From DASUFP01 sp036274495 (GTDB taxonomy: Bacteria; Bacteroidota; Bacteroidia; AKYH767-A; OLB10): DNA of 64,000 nucleotides. This document shows positions 18,040 to 25,203 of this stretch, piece after piece. The stretch's first letter is position 1. Each line of letters starts with the position of its first letter. Both the position numbers and the translations under genes were made by a program. The notes beneath the pieces are model-generated. The model saw only the letters and a list, made by a program, of their open reading frames with translations, searched no databases and was not told the origin of the DNA. The stretch covers positions 4,413 through 68,412 of the forward strand of contig DASUFP010000023.1 of NCBI GenBank assembly GCA_036274495.1. The letters run 5' to 3'.

Positions 18040-20043
18040 TTAATTTTTTATAAACCGGCTTCTTACAATTTGCTCACCGGCATGTATCTGTACAAAATAA
18101 ATTCCGTTCGATAGCGATGAAATATCCAGACTGTATTTAGTAGCATTAACCTGCCGTGGTGTTAGAGCGATAATCCGGCCGGCGACATCCGAAACCATCA
18201 AATTGTCGGCAGAAAAAGGTTCTGATCCGGTTTCAAAATAAATGACAGATTGTGCAGGATTTGGATACAGCCGCACCTGACTGCTGTATGTTTCATTTAT
18301 ACCGGTTGGAATTGTTGCTACAACATTCACCTGAGCAACCATCGCTGATTCACTGCTTCTGTTGAGATAATCGGTAAAACAATGAATATCTGTGCAACCT
18401 GTCGGGTCGGTTATGGTGAGGCATATAGTGTAATAGGCGGCAGTAGGGTAAATATGAGAAGGGTAGGCCGCGGTATCCGTTAATCCGTCACCCCAGTCCC
18501 ATAAATAACTCAATGGCGATGTGCCGGTTGCCTGATTGATTATCCAATAATGATGCTGCATCGCCGTGTCGGCCACTAATGTAAATGCGGCATCACAACT
18601 ATCAGCATCGTTTATCACCGCAATATAGGTGTTGGGCCAGCTGTTGTTCAGCATCAGCAAACTGGAACCAAACGCTACGTTGTCATTGTCAAATGTTCCT
18701 GATACAGCAACTTTACCATCATCTGTACAGGCTACACCAAACTGCTTATAGCCCCACGAGCCGGGCATATATGTTCCACCAACATTTGTAGCCCATTCAA
18801 CAGATCCTGTTTGATTATATTTTGCCAGAAACATATCCGACCAGAACCACTGATCGATGATCAAAGTGGTATCAGTACCAAATACTATCGAGTCGCAATT
18901 AAAATAGCCGGTCGCATAGGCTTCACCGGATGAATTTACTGCCAGGTCAAATCCATAGATCTCTCCCACCCCGATTTCCCGTCTAGCCCATTGGAGAAGT
19001 CCGCCCGAACTGTATTTTACAATCAACATATCGCGGAAACTTGTGGGGGATCCCGTCAACTGTAACGTATCCGCAAAAATAGTATCGCTGATACAGGATC
19101 CGATGGCAAATACATTACCATACGGATCGGTTGCAGCATCGTAAAAATAACTATCGTATCCCTGTGAGGTAAGTGTAACCTGTCTGGCCCAACTAAGCAC
19201 GCCTATTGAGTCATATTTTGCAACGAACAATTGATCGTGGTTGTCGCCATAAGGACTTACCAACGCTGTTGATCCGTTGAAAATAAGTGAGTCGCTGAAA
19301 TAGACTCCCGAGATCACGGTGTTGCCAAAGCCATCACAGGAGACTCCGGTAGGCCAGTCGTAATTTGAACCCCCGGCTTTTACTGCCCAGAGAACTATTC
19401 CGTTCGGATCCAGTTTAGCTAGAAAAATATCTTCTGAACCGGGATTGGTATTTGTAAGGGTAAAGGAACCAAGAGTGAGTGTTGCGCCTTTAAATGATCC
19501 GGTAACCAGAAAATTACCGTGAGGATCAACAGAGGCTGACTCCACCCATTCATCGGCTGTTGTACCGGCAGATATGGCCCATAGTATATTTCCGTTTGTA
19601 TCATACTTTACCATGCAGATATCCTGATTCGGCGACCCCGCATTGTACAGCACTGTACTTCCAAACACTGCAGAATCTCCAAGGAAAGATGTAGCGACAA
19701 ATAAATCAGACGAAGCGTCTACGGCGATAGCATGAGGAGTGGAAACGTCATAACCGCCATCGGTTTTTGCCCATAAAACGGTTCCTGCGGCATCATACTT
19801 TACAACATATAATGATCCTCCGGCGCTGATTAATGTGGATCCTCCGATTACGATTGTATCCCCATAAAATGCGCCGGCAGCATATACATTATCATTAACA
19901 TCGGTTGCAACCGCGCAACCTTCAATATCAGCATTTGAGGAATAATCTGCAACTTCATGTGCCCATTGCCATTGTTGGGTAAATGCTACAACCGGATTAA
20001 GCAAGAGGACAGTTAATAGAAGATGGGATAGTTGAGTTTTCAT
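18040..20043 (-). CDS. Secreted SBBP-repeat propeller with PKD domain and T9SS type A sorting domain
   Basis: The 667-residue protein has a signal peptide (1-23) and about seven to eight SBBP-type blades, seen as recurring AKYDAAGTVLWAK, VKYDTNGNILWAI and AKLDPNGIVLWAV strands with intervening GNVYAAG-type strands (about residues 25-470). A PKD domain follows near 500-560 (YLWDWGDGLTDTAAYPSHIYP), then a type A sorting domain (VRLYPNPAQSVIYFE ... NGIYFVQIHAGEQIVRSRFIKN). It is a T9SS-exported surface or secreted propeller; its ligand is unknown. Gaps of 174 and 239 bases flank it on the same strand, so operon membership is uncertain. Confidence 0.8.
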   Translation of the reverse strand: MKTQLSHLLLTVLLLNPVVAFTQQWQWAHEVADYSSNADIEGCAVATDVNDNVYAAGAFYGDTIVIGGSTLISAGGSLYVVKYDAAGTVLWAKTDGGYDVSTPHAIAVDASSDLFVATSFLGDSAVFGSTVLYNAGSPNQDICMVKYDTNGNILWAISAGTTADEWVESASVDPHGNFLVTGSFKGATLTLGSFTLTNTNPGSEDIFLAKLDPNGIVLWAVKAGGSNYDWPTGVSCDGFGNTVISGVYFSDSLIFNGSTALVSPYGDNHDQLFVAKYDSIGVLSWARQVTLTSQGYDSYFYDAATDPYGNVFAIGSCISDTIFADTLQLTGSPTSFRDMLIVKYSSGGLLQWARREIGVGEIYGFDLAVNSSGEAYATGYFNCDSIVFGTDTTLIIDQWFWSDMFLAKYNQTGSVEWATNVGGTYMPGSWGYKQFGVACTDDGKVAVSGTFDNDNVAFGSSLLMLNNSWPNTYIAVINDADSCDAAFTLVADTAMQHHYWIINQATGTSPLSYLWDWGDGLTDTAAYPSHIYPTAAYYTICLTITDPTGCTDIHCFTDYLNRSSESAMVAQVNVVATIPTGINETYSSQVRLYPNPAQSVIYFETGSEPFSADNLMVSDVAGRIIALTPRQVNATKYSLDISSLSNGIYFVQIHAGEQIVRSRFIKN

Positions 20044-20282
20044 TTTGTGGAGATTTTATCCACCTGACAATCGTGGGGTTTAACTAAAAGTACCAATAAT
20101 CCTCGATTTTACCAAATAGTCGATTACGGCATCAACCATATCACATGGTCCATGTTTTTTTGTCCGGCAGCAATAGGGCGAAGAGGAGCATCAGAGCCTT
20201 AAGCCCTGACGGATCAACATTTCATCCTAAAGTTTTATTCCGACAAAATACCCTCTGTTGGTTTGTCGTGCAGGGGCGATGG

Positions 20283-21182
20283 TTATTTAGAAGTAGAATC
20301 AGGTTTCTGCGACATTTCCTCCAGTCCGTCTTCGATCATATTATAAAACTGATCCAGCTTAGGTAGCACCACGATTCTGGTTCTGCGGTTACGCGCTTTG
20401 TTCTCCGGAGTATCGTTGTCGTTTAACGGGATATACGAACTTCTGCCTGCAGCGGTCATCCGTGCGGGATCCACTTTATACTGCTCCTGCAAAATTTTTA
20501 CAACTGTGGTAGCCCTGAGTACACTCAGATCCCAATTGTCTTTGATACACGGCTGACTGATGGGAACATTATCGGTATGTCCTTCCACCATAAATTCAAA
20601 TTCGGGTTTGTTATTGATAACCTGAGCAACTTTGCCAAGCACAGCGCTTGCTTTTTCGGTTACATCATAACTACCGCTTTTAAATAACAACTTATCAGAA
20701 ATTGAAATAAACACCACTCCCTTTTCTACATTGATTTCAATATCCGAGTCAGCCATATTACCCAGCACACCTTTCAGGCTTGTTACCAATGCCAGATTTA
20801 CGGAATCTTTTCTGTTCACCGCTTCGTTCAGACGCATAATGGTCAGATCTTTCTCCCGCAGGCTTTCCAATGATTTTTCCAGATTCTCTGCACCTTTTGC
20901 ACTTAAAGTGGTCATATTACCCATTTGTTTAATCAAATCCTGATTGGAAGTTTTGAGATAGTCGATTTGACCGGCAAGGCTCTTGGCGTTTGCTTCGGCA
21001 GCTGTTTTATCATTCAGGCATGAATTTAATTTTTGATTGGCTTCATCCAGTTGTGCCGTCATATCAAGATATTTTGCTTCCATGCTTTTGTATTGTGACT
21101 CCATGCTGGAATATTTTTTACTGGAAACACATGATGACAACATCACTAATACCAATAGAACGGTTGGAGCTTTGAGTTTCAT
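20283..21182 (-). CDS. OmpA-family lipoprotein with coiled coil
   Basis: The 299-residue protein has a lipoprotein signal (VLVMLSSC, lipidated Cys at 18), a long coiled coil (about 25-145: MESQYKSMEAKYLDMTAQLDEANQK) and a C-terminal OmpA/MotB-like peptidoglycan-binding domain (150-285: FMVEGHTDNVPIS, LSVLRATTVVKILQ, RNRRTRIVVLPK). It would be held in the outer membrane by lipid and bind peptidoglycan across the periplasm. Bacteroidota have many such proteins; no partner is evident here apart from the T9SS cargo gene 239 bases downstream. Confidence 0.88.
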   Translation of the reverse strand: MKLKAPTVLLVLVMLSSCVSSKKYSSMESQYKSMEAKYLDMTAQLDEANQKLNSCLNDKTAAEANAKSLAGQIDYLKTSNQDLIKQMGNMTTLSAKGAENLEKSLESLREKDLTIMRLNEAVNRKDSVNLALVTSLKGVLGNMADSDIEINVEKGVVFISISDKLLFKSGSYDVTEKASAVLGKVAQVINNKPEFEFMVEGHTDNVPISQPCIKDNWDLSVLRATTVVKILQEQYKVDPARMTAAGRSSYIPLNDNDTPENKARNRRTRIVVLPKLDQFYNMIEDGLEEMSQKPDSTSK

Positions 21183-21422
21183 AGTACAGTGGGTTTAGTT
21201 AGCAATAATAGGATTGTTGTTAAAGTAATAGTAATTTGACAAACCACCTAATTAAATGGCGATTTGGTTGAATAATTTTATAAAATTGAACGATAGGATC
21301 TGAAAAAAGTATGATAGAAATCAAGTATCATAGGTCAGATAGCAACATATTAATATACAAACATTTAATCAGATCTTTTCCGATTCAAATTTAAAACGGT
21401 CAAAGATTTTTCCCCGCACGGG

Positions 21423-21461
21423 TCCTCGTCTGTCGGGCCGGTACGAGATATGGGACGAGGA
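21423..21461. repeat. Degenerate REP-like inverted repeat
   Basis: TCCTCGTC at 21423-21430 and GACGAGGA at 21454-21461 are exact inverted repeats around a GC-rich loop. The arms use the same bases as the REP elements that follow, so it is probably an eroded member. Confidence 0.45.
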
Positions 21462-21468
21462 TCTCCCC

Positions 21469-21500
21469 ACCTCGTCCTCGCCTGTGGCGAGGATGATTGG
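21469..21500 (+). repeat. REP palindrome, copy 1
   Basis: A 32-base element with core TCCTCGCC-TGT-GGCGAGGA. It matches copy 2 at 31 of 32 positions and is inverted relative to copy 3 on the other side of the transposase gene. Confidence 0.8.
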
Positions 21501-21572
21501 ACTGGACAATGATTCTGGTTGTAAGTGAACATATTCGCTAATTTAAAATAATTTGAACTTCATAGCGTGCAG

Positions 21573-21646
21573 CTCACATTATTTCAACTCACCTCGTCCT
21601 CGCCTGTGGCGAGGATGCTTGGATTTGCGCCTCACATTATTTCAAC
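21573..21646 (+). repeat. 16-base direct repeat bracketing REP copy 2
   Basis: CTCACATTATTTCAAC occurs at 21573-21588 and again at 21631-21646, 58 bases apart, with REP copy 2 between. It could be a trace of the event that placed the REP here. Confidence 0.6.
21591..21622 (+). repeat. REP palindrome, copy 2
   Basis: Same 32-base element as copy 1 with one base change (CTTGG for ATTGG at the end), 122 bases to its right and in the same orientation, 49 bases after the 3' end of the RAYT gene. Confidence 0.8.
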
Positions 21647-21670
21647 CTTTACAAGCCCTTTGATTTCCGC

Positions 21671-22186
21671 TTAATCCCGTGCAGAGCTATATAAATAATC
21701 TTCCGGAATTGCCACAATTCCTTCTTCAGCGGGATTGTAATGTATGTAATTCAGTTTTTGGTCTATAAAATTAGGACGAAACGGCTTCAGCTCTATTGCA
21801 TGATTTGATTCCTGCCAGAATTTGTATTTTGTAATCCGCTTATCCTTTTTCCCTTCCGATTTAAATATTTCTAAAAAGTTTTCGCGTTTGCTTTCGGGCT
21901 CTTCTTCAATCAACTTGATCACTTCCTTAGCTGTGTGTTCTTTAAAAACCCTGATTATTGGACTAAGCTCATATCCTTCGCGAGCTGAGGCGAGCAGATG
22001 CAAATGATTTGTCATAAGGCACCAGGCATGTACAGTTAAACCCTTATTATCTATGCAATAATTCAATGAATCAACAATGGCTGTTTTGTGATTCATCCGG
22101 CTAAATACATCCAACCAATTAACAACGGTAAATGTTAAAAAGTATATTGCGTTTTGATCACGTATATAATAGCGGTCACCTGACAT
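21671..22186 (-). CDS. REP-associated tyrosine transposase (RAYT, Y1_Tnp family)
   Basis: The 171-residue protein belongs to the IS200-related Y1/HUH transposases domesticated as RAYTs. Visible features are the N-terminal YFLTFTVVNWLDVFSR, the metal-binding HUH-type motif in CLMTNHLHLLAS, a helix FKEHTAKEVIKLI, and the C-terminal LNYIHYNPAEEGIV that is typical of the family. RAYTs cut and join single-stranded REP hairpins. The gene is flanked by REP palindromes in inverted orientation (copies 1 and 2 at its 3' side, copy 3 at 22224-22248 at its 5' side), the arrangement of a REP/RAYT unit. Frame and length appear intact, so it may be active. Confidence 0.9.
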   Translation of the reverse strand: MSGDRYYIRDQNAIYFLTFTVVNWLDVFSRMNHKTAIVDSLNYCIDNKGLTVHAWCLMTNHLHLLASAREGYELSPIIRVFKEHTAKEVIKLIEEEPESKRENFLEIFKSEGKKDKRITKYKFWQESNHAIELKPFRPNFIDQKLNYIHYNPAEEGIVAIPEDYLYSSARD

Positions 22187-22223
22187 AAAAAAAATTAAAT
22201 GTTAATATTATATCTGCTAAAAA

Positions 22224-22248
22224 CATCCTCGCCATAGGCGAGGACGAG
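22224..22248 (-). repeat. REP palindrome, copy 3 (inverted)
   Basis: On the minus strand it matches the other copies at 24 of 25 positions, with core TCCTCGCC-TAT-GGCGAGGA. It lies about 40 bases upstream of the RAYT start and directly after the RAYT relic. Confidence 0.8.
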
Positions 22249-22249
22249 A

Positions 22250-22315
22250 ATTTTTGGTTCTTCACCAACCAATCGGATAGCTTCTTTTGCCGTGTGTTAC
22301 TTAAAGTTCTCGATC
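22250..22315 (-). pseudogene. Relic of a second RAYT gene
   Basis: Read on the minus strand in one frame this gives MIENFK, a stop (TAA), then HTAKEAIRLVGEE. It aligns with FKEHTAKEVIKLIEEEP inside the intact RAYT. The similarity covers about 60 bases and then fades into the neighbouring GIY-YIG gene on one side and REP copy 3 on the other. It seems to be the remains of an older RAYT/REP unit. Confidence 0.65.
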
Positions 22316-22633
22316 ATTGCATTTAACTACTACCCCGGAAGTGTTCAAGCGATCTATTGCAAGTGTTTTGTCACCAACGGAATGACAGAGCATTAACTTC
22401 AAGGCTCTACGTCCTTTTGTTGATTTCAGATAGTTTTCGCGTCGCATGGCAACTTGTTTTGACCTGAAATACTCACACATCATTACTATGAATGGTCTTC
22501 GAGGGGCGGTACTTTTTGTTTTTCCCTGCTCATGTTCTGCCACGCGTCTCTTAAAATTTGTGGTATAACCAATATAAAATTTATGGTCTTTCAGGCTGTA
22601 CAAAACGTACACACAAAACCTGGGATGTTCCAT
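22301..22633 (-). CDS. GIY-YIG family small endonuclease-like protein
   Basis: The 110-residue protein has a GIY-YIG domain in its first ~85 residues: VYVLYSLKDHKFYIGYTTNFKRRVAEH with the paired Tyr and the catalytic-type Arg, and a later Glu (MRRENYLKS) that would hold the metal. Such short UvrC/YhbQ-like proteins are frequent in Bacteroidota near tRNA and repeat elements; their substrate is unknown. The last ~10 residues and the TAA stop lie inside the RAYT relic in another frame, so the C terminus appears to have been created by that element. It is not obviously damaged. Confidence 0.8.
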   Translation of the reverse strand: MEHPRFCVYVLYSLKDHKFYIGYTTNFKRRVAEHEQGKTKSTAPRRPFIVMMCEYFRSKQVAMRRENYLKSTKGRRALKLMLCHSVGDKTLAIDRLNTSGVVVKCNDREL

Positions 22634-22711
22634 TGAAAAGTGGATTTAAAAAAATTAGAAAAGCTGAATACTTGAAAAGCGATGAATAAAATTAACTAAA
22701 TAAAAAGACAG

Positions 22712-22745
22712 AAAAAAGCCAGAAGTTCGATGGAACTTCCGGCTT
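22712..22745 (-). terminator. Intrinsic terminator closing the stem-loop cluster
   Basis: On the minus strand a 13-base stem (AAGCCGGAAGTTC pairing with GAACTTCTGGCTT, one G-U pair) is followed by a run of six T. It would end transcription coming from the second GIY-YIG gene or from the tRNA. Confidence 0.75.
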
Positions 22746-22756
22746 CGGTTAATGTT

Positions 22757-22806
22757 CCGTCGGGCACCAGAGAAACGCGCTACGCTTGTTTCGCGGTACC
22801 CGACGG
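22757..22806. repeat. Large GC-rich stem-loop
   Basis: CCGTCGGGCACC (22757-22768) pairs with GGTACCCGACGG (22795-22806) with one mismatch, and GAAAC/GTTTC pair inside it. No protein is supported across it. Confidence 0.6.
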
Positions 22807-22807
22807 A

Positions 22808-22843
22808 GTAGCGTGATGGCTTCGCAGAAGCCATCTCTGCTAC
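22808..22843. repeat. Second stem-loop of the cluster
   Basis: A nine-base perfect stem GATGGCTTC/GAAGCCATC around GCA, extended outward by GTAGC/GCTAC with a small internal loop. Confidence 0.6.
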
Positions 22844-22846
22844 CCC

Positions 22847-22891
22847 GCTCCCCCTCTTGGGCTCGCCCCGAGGCATCGGGGCAAGGACCCC
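22847..22891 (-). pseudogene. Broken copy of the tRNA-Asn 3' half
   Basis: Positions 22847-22865 match 23231-23249 of the tRNA-Asn region at all 19 bases (acceptor and T stem), and 22882-22891 match 23253-23262 at all ten. In place of the three bases between them sits a hairpin (GCCCCGA-GGCA-TCGGGGC). The anticodon and D arms are missing, so it cannot be a tRNA. The copy lies just after the second GIY-YIG stop. Confidence 0.75.
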
Positions 22892-22900
22892 GGAAACAAA

Positions 22901-23182
22901 TTAGTGAGGAAATTTCTGATACAGCCAAGAAGCATCGGAGGCAAGAAGTCGTTCGATGAATTTGCGGGATTTCATTTTCTTGATAAAGGCTTCGATGCTA
23001 CGCGCCTGACTTCTCGACATACAAGGAAGGCACCATCTGTATTTCCAATCACCGGCTTTGGTGGTATGGGCGTTGGAAAAAATATGCTGATTGTGCAGGT
23101 GCAATCGTTCACCTAAATTGTTCGATTCACCTGTATAATACTGATTCAAAGATTCAGAAAAAATAATGTAAACCCAAAACAT
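22901..23182 (-). CDS. GIY-YIG family small endonuclease-like protein
   Basis: The 93-residue protein is a compact GIY-YIG domain: VYIIFSESLNQYYTGESNNLGERLHLHN at the N terminus (here the first Tyr pair reads YYTG), then WRWCLPC-like KYRWCLPCMSRSQARSIEAFIKKMKSRKFI with the expected Glu. It is related to the GIY-YIG protein at 22301 but clearly distinct. The gene lies exactly between the functional tRNA-Asn with its terminator and the broken tRNA copy. That position suggests a small mobile or tRNA-linked unit, though no integrase is present. Confidence 0.8.
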   Translation of the reverse strand: MFWVYIIFSESLNQYYTGESNNLGERLHLHNQHIFSNAHTTKAGDWKYRWCLPCMSRSQARSIEAFIKKMKSRKFIERLLASDASWLYQKFPH

Positions 23183-23198
23183 AACGAAAAGTGAGTTG

Positions 23199-23227
23199 AA
23201 AAAAAGGGCGGTGCATGCACCGCCCTT
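23199..23227 (-). terminator. Intrinsic terminator of tRNA-Asn
   Basis: A perfect 24-base palindrome (AAGGGCGGTGCA and its complement) on the minus strand is followed by seven T, only four bases after the tRNA 3' end. Confidence 0.85.
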
Positions 23228-23231
23228 GAAG

Positions 23232-23305
23232 CTCCCCCTCTTGGGCTCGAACCAAGGACCCCATGATTAACAGTCATGTGCTCTAACCAGCTGAGCTAAG
23301 GAGGA
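23232..23305 (-). tRNA. tRNA-Asn (anticodon GTT)
   Basis: The 74-base gene folds as a normal cloverleaf on the minus strand: acceptor TCCTCCT/AGGGGGA, D arm GCTCAGCTGGTTAGAGC, anticodon stem CATGA/TCATG with loop CTGTTAA (anticodon GTT), and T arm CTTGG-TTCGAGC-CCAAG. The discriminator base is G and the 3' CCA is not encoded. A terminator follows within four bases. Confidence 0.95.
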
Positions 23306-23452
23306 ATAACCTTCTCTCTTCCGTAAAGGGAGAAGGGCATCACAACCGCTGTAGCCATCCCGACTTCTGTCGCCGGGACTAAAACACGTGTTGGGTAAAG
23401 AGAAACGGATATAAACTTATGAACCGACTGTTCATAACCCCGTTAGGGACGG

Positions 23453-23483
23453 CAAAGATAAAGCAATAACTTAAAATTTCAAA
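23453..23483 (-). promoter_or_regulatory. tRNA-Asn promoter (TTTG-N19-TATCTTTG)
   Basis: On the minus strand TTTG (23480-23483) and TATCTTTG (23453-23460) are 19 bases apart, an exact fit to the Bacteroidota -33/-7 consensus. Transcription would start near 23446 and leave a leader of about 140 bases before the tRNA. Confidence 0.75.
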
Positions 23484-23577
23484 GTGCCGAAAATCATAAT
23501 TAACTAATTGAAAAACACCATAATATGTAACTTGGCAGGAATCACTCGTTCATAATCTGCGCCGATTTACTCATGCC

Positions 23578-24117
23578 CTATTCCAGGTGCTCCGGCTCGG
23601 GATCGGCCGTCTCCAGAAACTCGTTTCGTAATTCATAAAAACGTTCTTCCGACAAATTGCCGCTCTTATAAGCATCCCGCATCAGAATAAGCTTCTCAAA
23701 TTGCTGCTGATTCAGGTATCCGGCAGGACGACAAAAAGCAAGTTCGCAACCGGAAATCGCTTCTTCAATTTCAATAATGAAAGACGTTGATCCACCCAGT
23801 GGCACAAAGGCATACACCTTGCCGTTGGCCCGCTTAATTTTTCTTACAGCTACTGTCGTCCCCTCCTGCCCTGCCTGCAATTTGAAATTAGTTCTGCAGT
23901 AATCGATGTTGGAGGTGCTCAGCGGAGAAATAAGTGATGACATGTAAATATATTGATACGACCCATCAGGCAGCGACCCTACCCCAATGGTAATGGAATC
24001 CTGATCGCTAACAACCAAGCCGTTTGAAGCAGTGTATCTATCAAGCGATTCCTGTGCTTTAGCAATGGTGCCCATGAGTGTCATGGACACTAATCCGGTT
24101 AATAGGATCCGATACAT
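23578..24117 (-). CDS. Secreted protein of unknown function with SHOCT-like tail
   Basis: I do not recognise the main domain. The 179-residue protein has a signal peptide (1-21, ending AKAQ), a beta-rich middle part (about 25-130) with three Cys that could pair (IDYCRTNF, SGCELAFCRP), and a C-terminal helical segment (FEKLILMRDAYKSGNLSEERFYELRNEFL) that resembles the short SHOCT oligomerisation motif. The last residues are acidic. It is monocistronic by position, with the tRNA promoter on one side and the divergent PfkB gene on the other. Confidence 0.6.
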   Translation of the reverse strand: MYRILLTGLVSMTLMGTIAKAQESLDRYTASNGLVVSDQDSITIGVGSLPDGSYQYIYMSSLISPLSTSNIDYCRTNFKLQAGQEGTTVAVRKIKRANGKVYAFVPLGGSTSFIIEIEEAISGCELAFCRPAGYLNQQQFEKLILMRDAYKSGNLSEERFYELRNEFLETADPEPEHLE

Positions 24118-24230
24118 ATCTGATTATGTTTTTCTGTTGATTTGAAGGGGAATGAGGGGATCATTGCCGGCCCTGAGGGCAATTTTAGTAAATTCGCACC
24201 AATAAACCCTAATTCATAAAAACCTTTCAC

Positions 24231-25154
24231 ATGAGCCTTTTAGTAGTTGGAACCGTAGCATTTGACGCAATTGAAACACCTTTCGGCAAAACAGATAAAA
24301 TTATTGGCGGCGCCGCTACGTATGCATCGCTGTCGGCGTCTTACTTTACTAAAAATATCAATTTGGTTTCTGTTGTTGGTGACGATTTCCCGCAGGACGC
24401 AATCGATGCATTAAACAAACAAGGTATTCGCACGTCAGGTCTCCAGATCAAAAATGGTGAAAAATCCTTTTTCTGGTCGGGGCGTTACCACAACGATATG
24501 AACACACGCGATACACTCGCAACGGAACTCAACGTATTGCTCACTTTTGATCCGGTTATTCCTGAGTCGTACCAGAATTGCGAGTTCCTGATGTTGGGAA
24601 ACCTGATGCCGTCCATTCAGCGTCAGGTGATGGACCGTTTGAATCGGCGCCCCAAACTCATTGTTATGGATACAATGAATTTTTGGATGGATACCGCGAT
24701 GGAAGAACTGCTGGAGACGATAAAAATGGTAGATGTACTTACTATCAACGATGCGGAAGCGCGTCAGCTGTCAGGAGAATATTCACTGGTAAAAGCCGCC
24801 CGAAAAATTCTCACCATGGGACCCAAATACCTTGTAATTAAAAAAGGAGAACATGGCGCGCTGCTCTTCAATAATGAACAGGTATTTTTTGCTCCCGCAC
24901 TTCCGCTCGAAGATGTTTTTGATCCTACCGGCGCCGGAGACACCTTTGCAGGAGGCTTTATTGGTTACCTTGCGCGTACGCGCGATGTCTCGTTCGAAAA
25001 CATGAAACGGGGCATCATCTATGGTTCTGCAATGGCATCCTTTTGCGTTGAAAAATTCGGCACCGAACGTATCACCGGCCTTTCGCAGGACGAAGTGGAA
25101 CAGCGGGTGCAGGAATTTGTTGATCTTGTCCAGTTTGAAATCACATTGGTATAG
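24231..25154 (+). CDS. PfkB-family sugar or nucleoside kinase
   Basis: The 307-residue cytoplasmic kinase has the ribokinase fold: N-terminal GTVAFDAIETPFGK and IIGGAATYASLSAS (substrate-binding Gly pair), and the C-terminal PfkB signature DPTGAGDTFAGGF with catalytic Asp. The family phosphorylates ribose, adenosine, fructose phosphates and similar compounds with ATP; the substrate cannot be told from sequence. Bacteroidota commonly carry this subfamily next to a permease. Here a gene for an AI-2E-type permease follows after 49 bases on the same strand. TAAATTCG at 24189-24196 may be its -7 element. Confidence 0.88.
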   Translation: MSLLVVGTVAFDAIETPFGKTDKIIGGAATYASLSASYFTKNINLVSVVGDDFPQDAIDALNKQGIRTSGLQIKNGEKSFFWSGRYHNDMNTRDTLATELNVLLTFDPVIPESYQNCEFLMLGNLMPSIQRQVMDRLNRRPKLIVMDTMNFWMDTAMEELLETIKMVDVLTINDAEARQLSGEYSLVKAARKILTMGPKYLVIKKGEHGALLFNNEQVFFAPALPLEDVFDPTGAGDTFAGGFIGYLARTRDVSFENMKRGIIYGSAMASFCVEKFGTERITGLSQDEVEQRVQEFVDLVQFEITLV

Positions 25155-25203
25155 TTAACGGATTCATTAATTTCTTACATTGGCAGTTAATAAATCAACT
25201 GCC

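Larger units (their letters stand above)
21183..21670. other. 488-base non-coding region with REP palindromes
   Basis: No ORF is supported. The left half (21183-21400) is plain AT-rich sequence, probably the promoter side of the OmpA lipoprotein gene. The right half carries a degenerate palindrome, two near-identical REP elements and a 16-base direct repeat, each listed separately. Confidence 0.6.

Noticed and set aside
22655..22876. 73-residue minus-strand ORF
   Set aside because: It runs across the stem-loop cluster and the terminator; its sequence only reflects palindromes and shows no domain.
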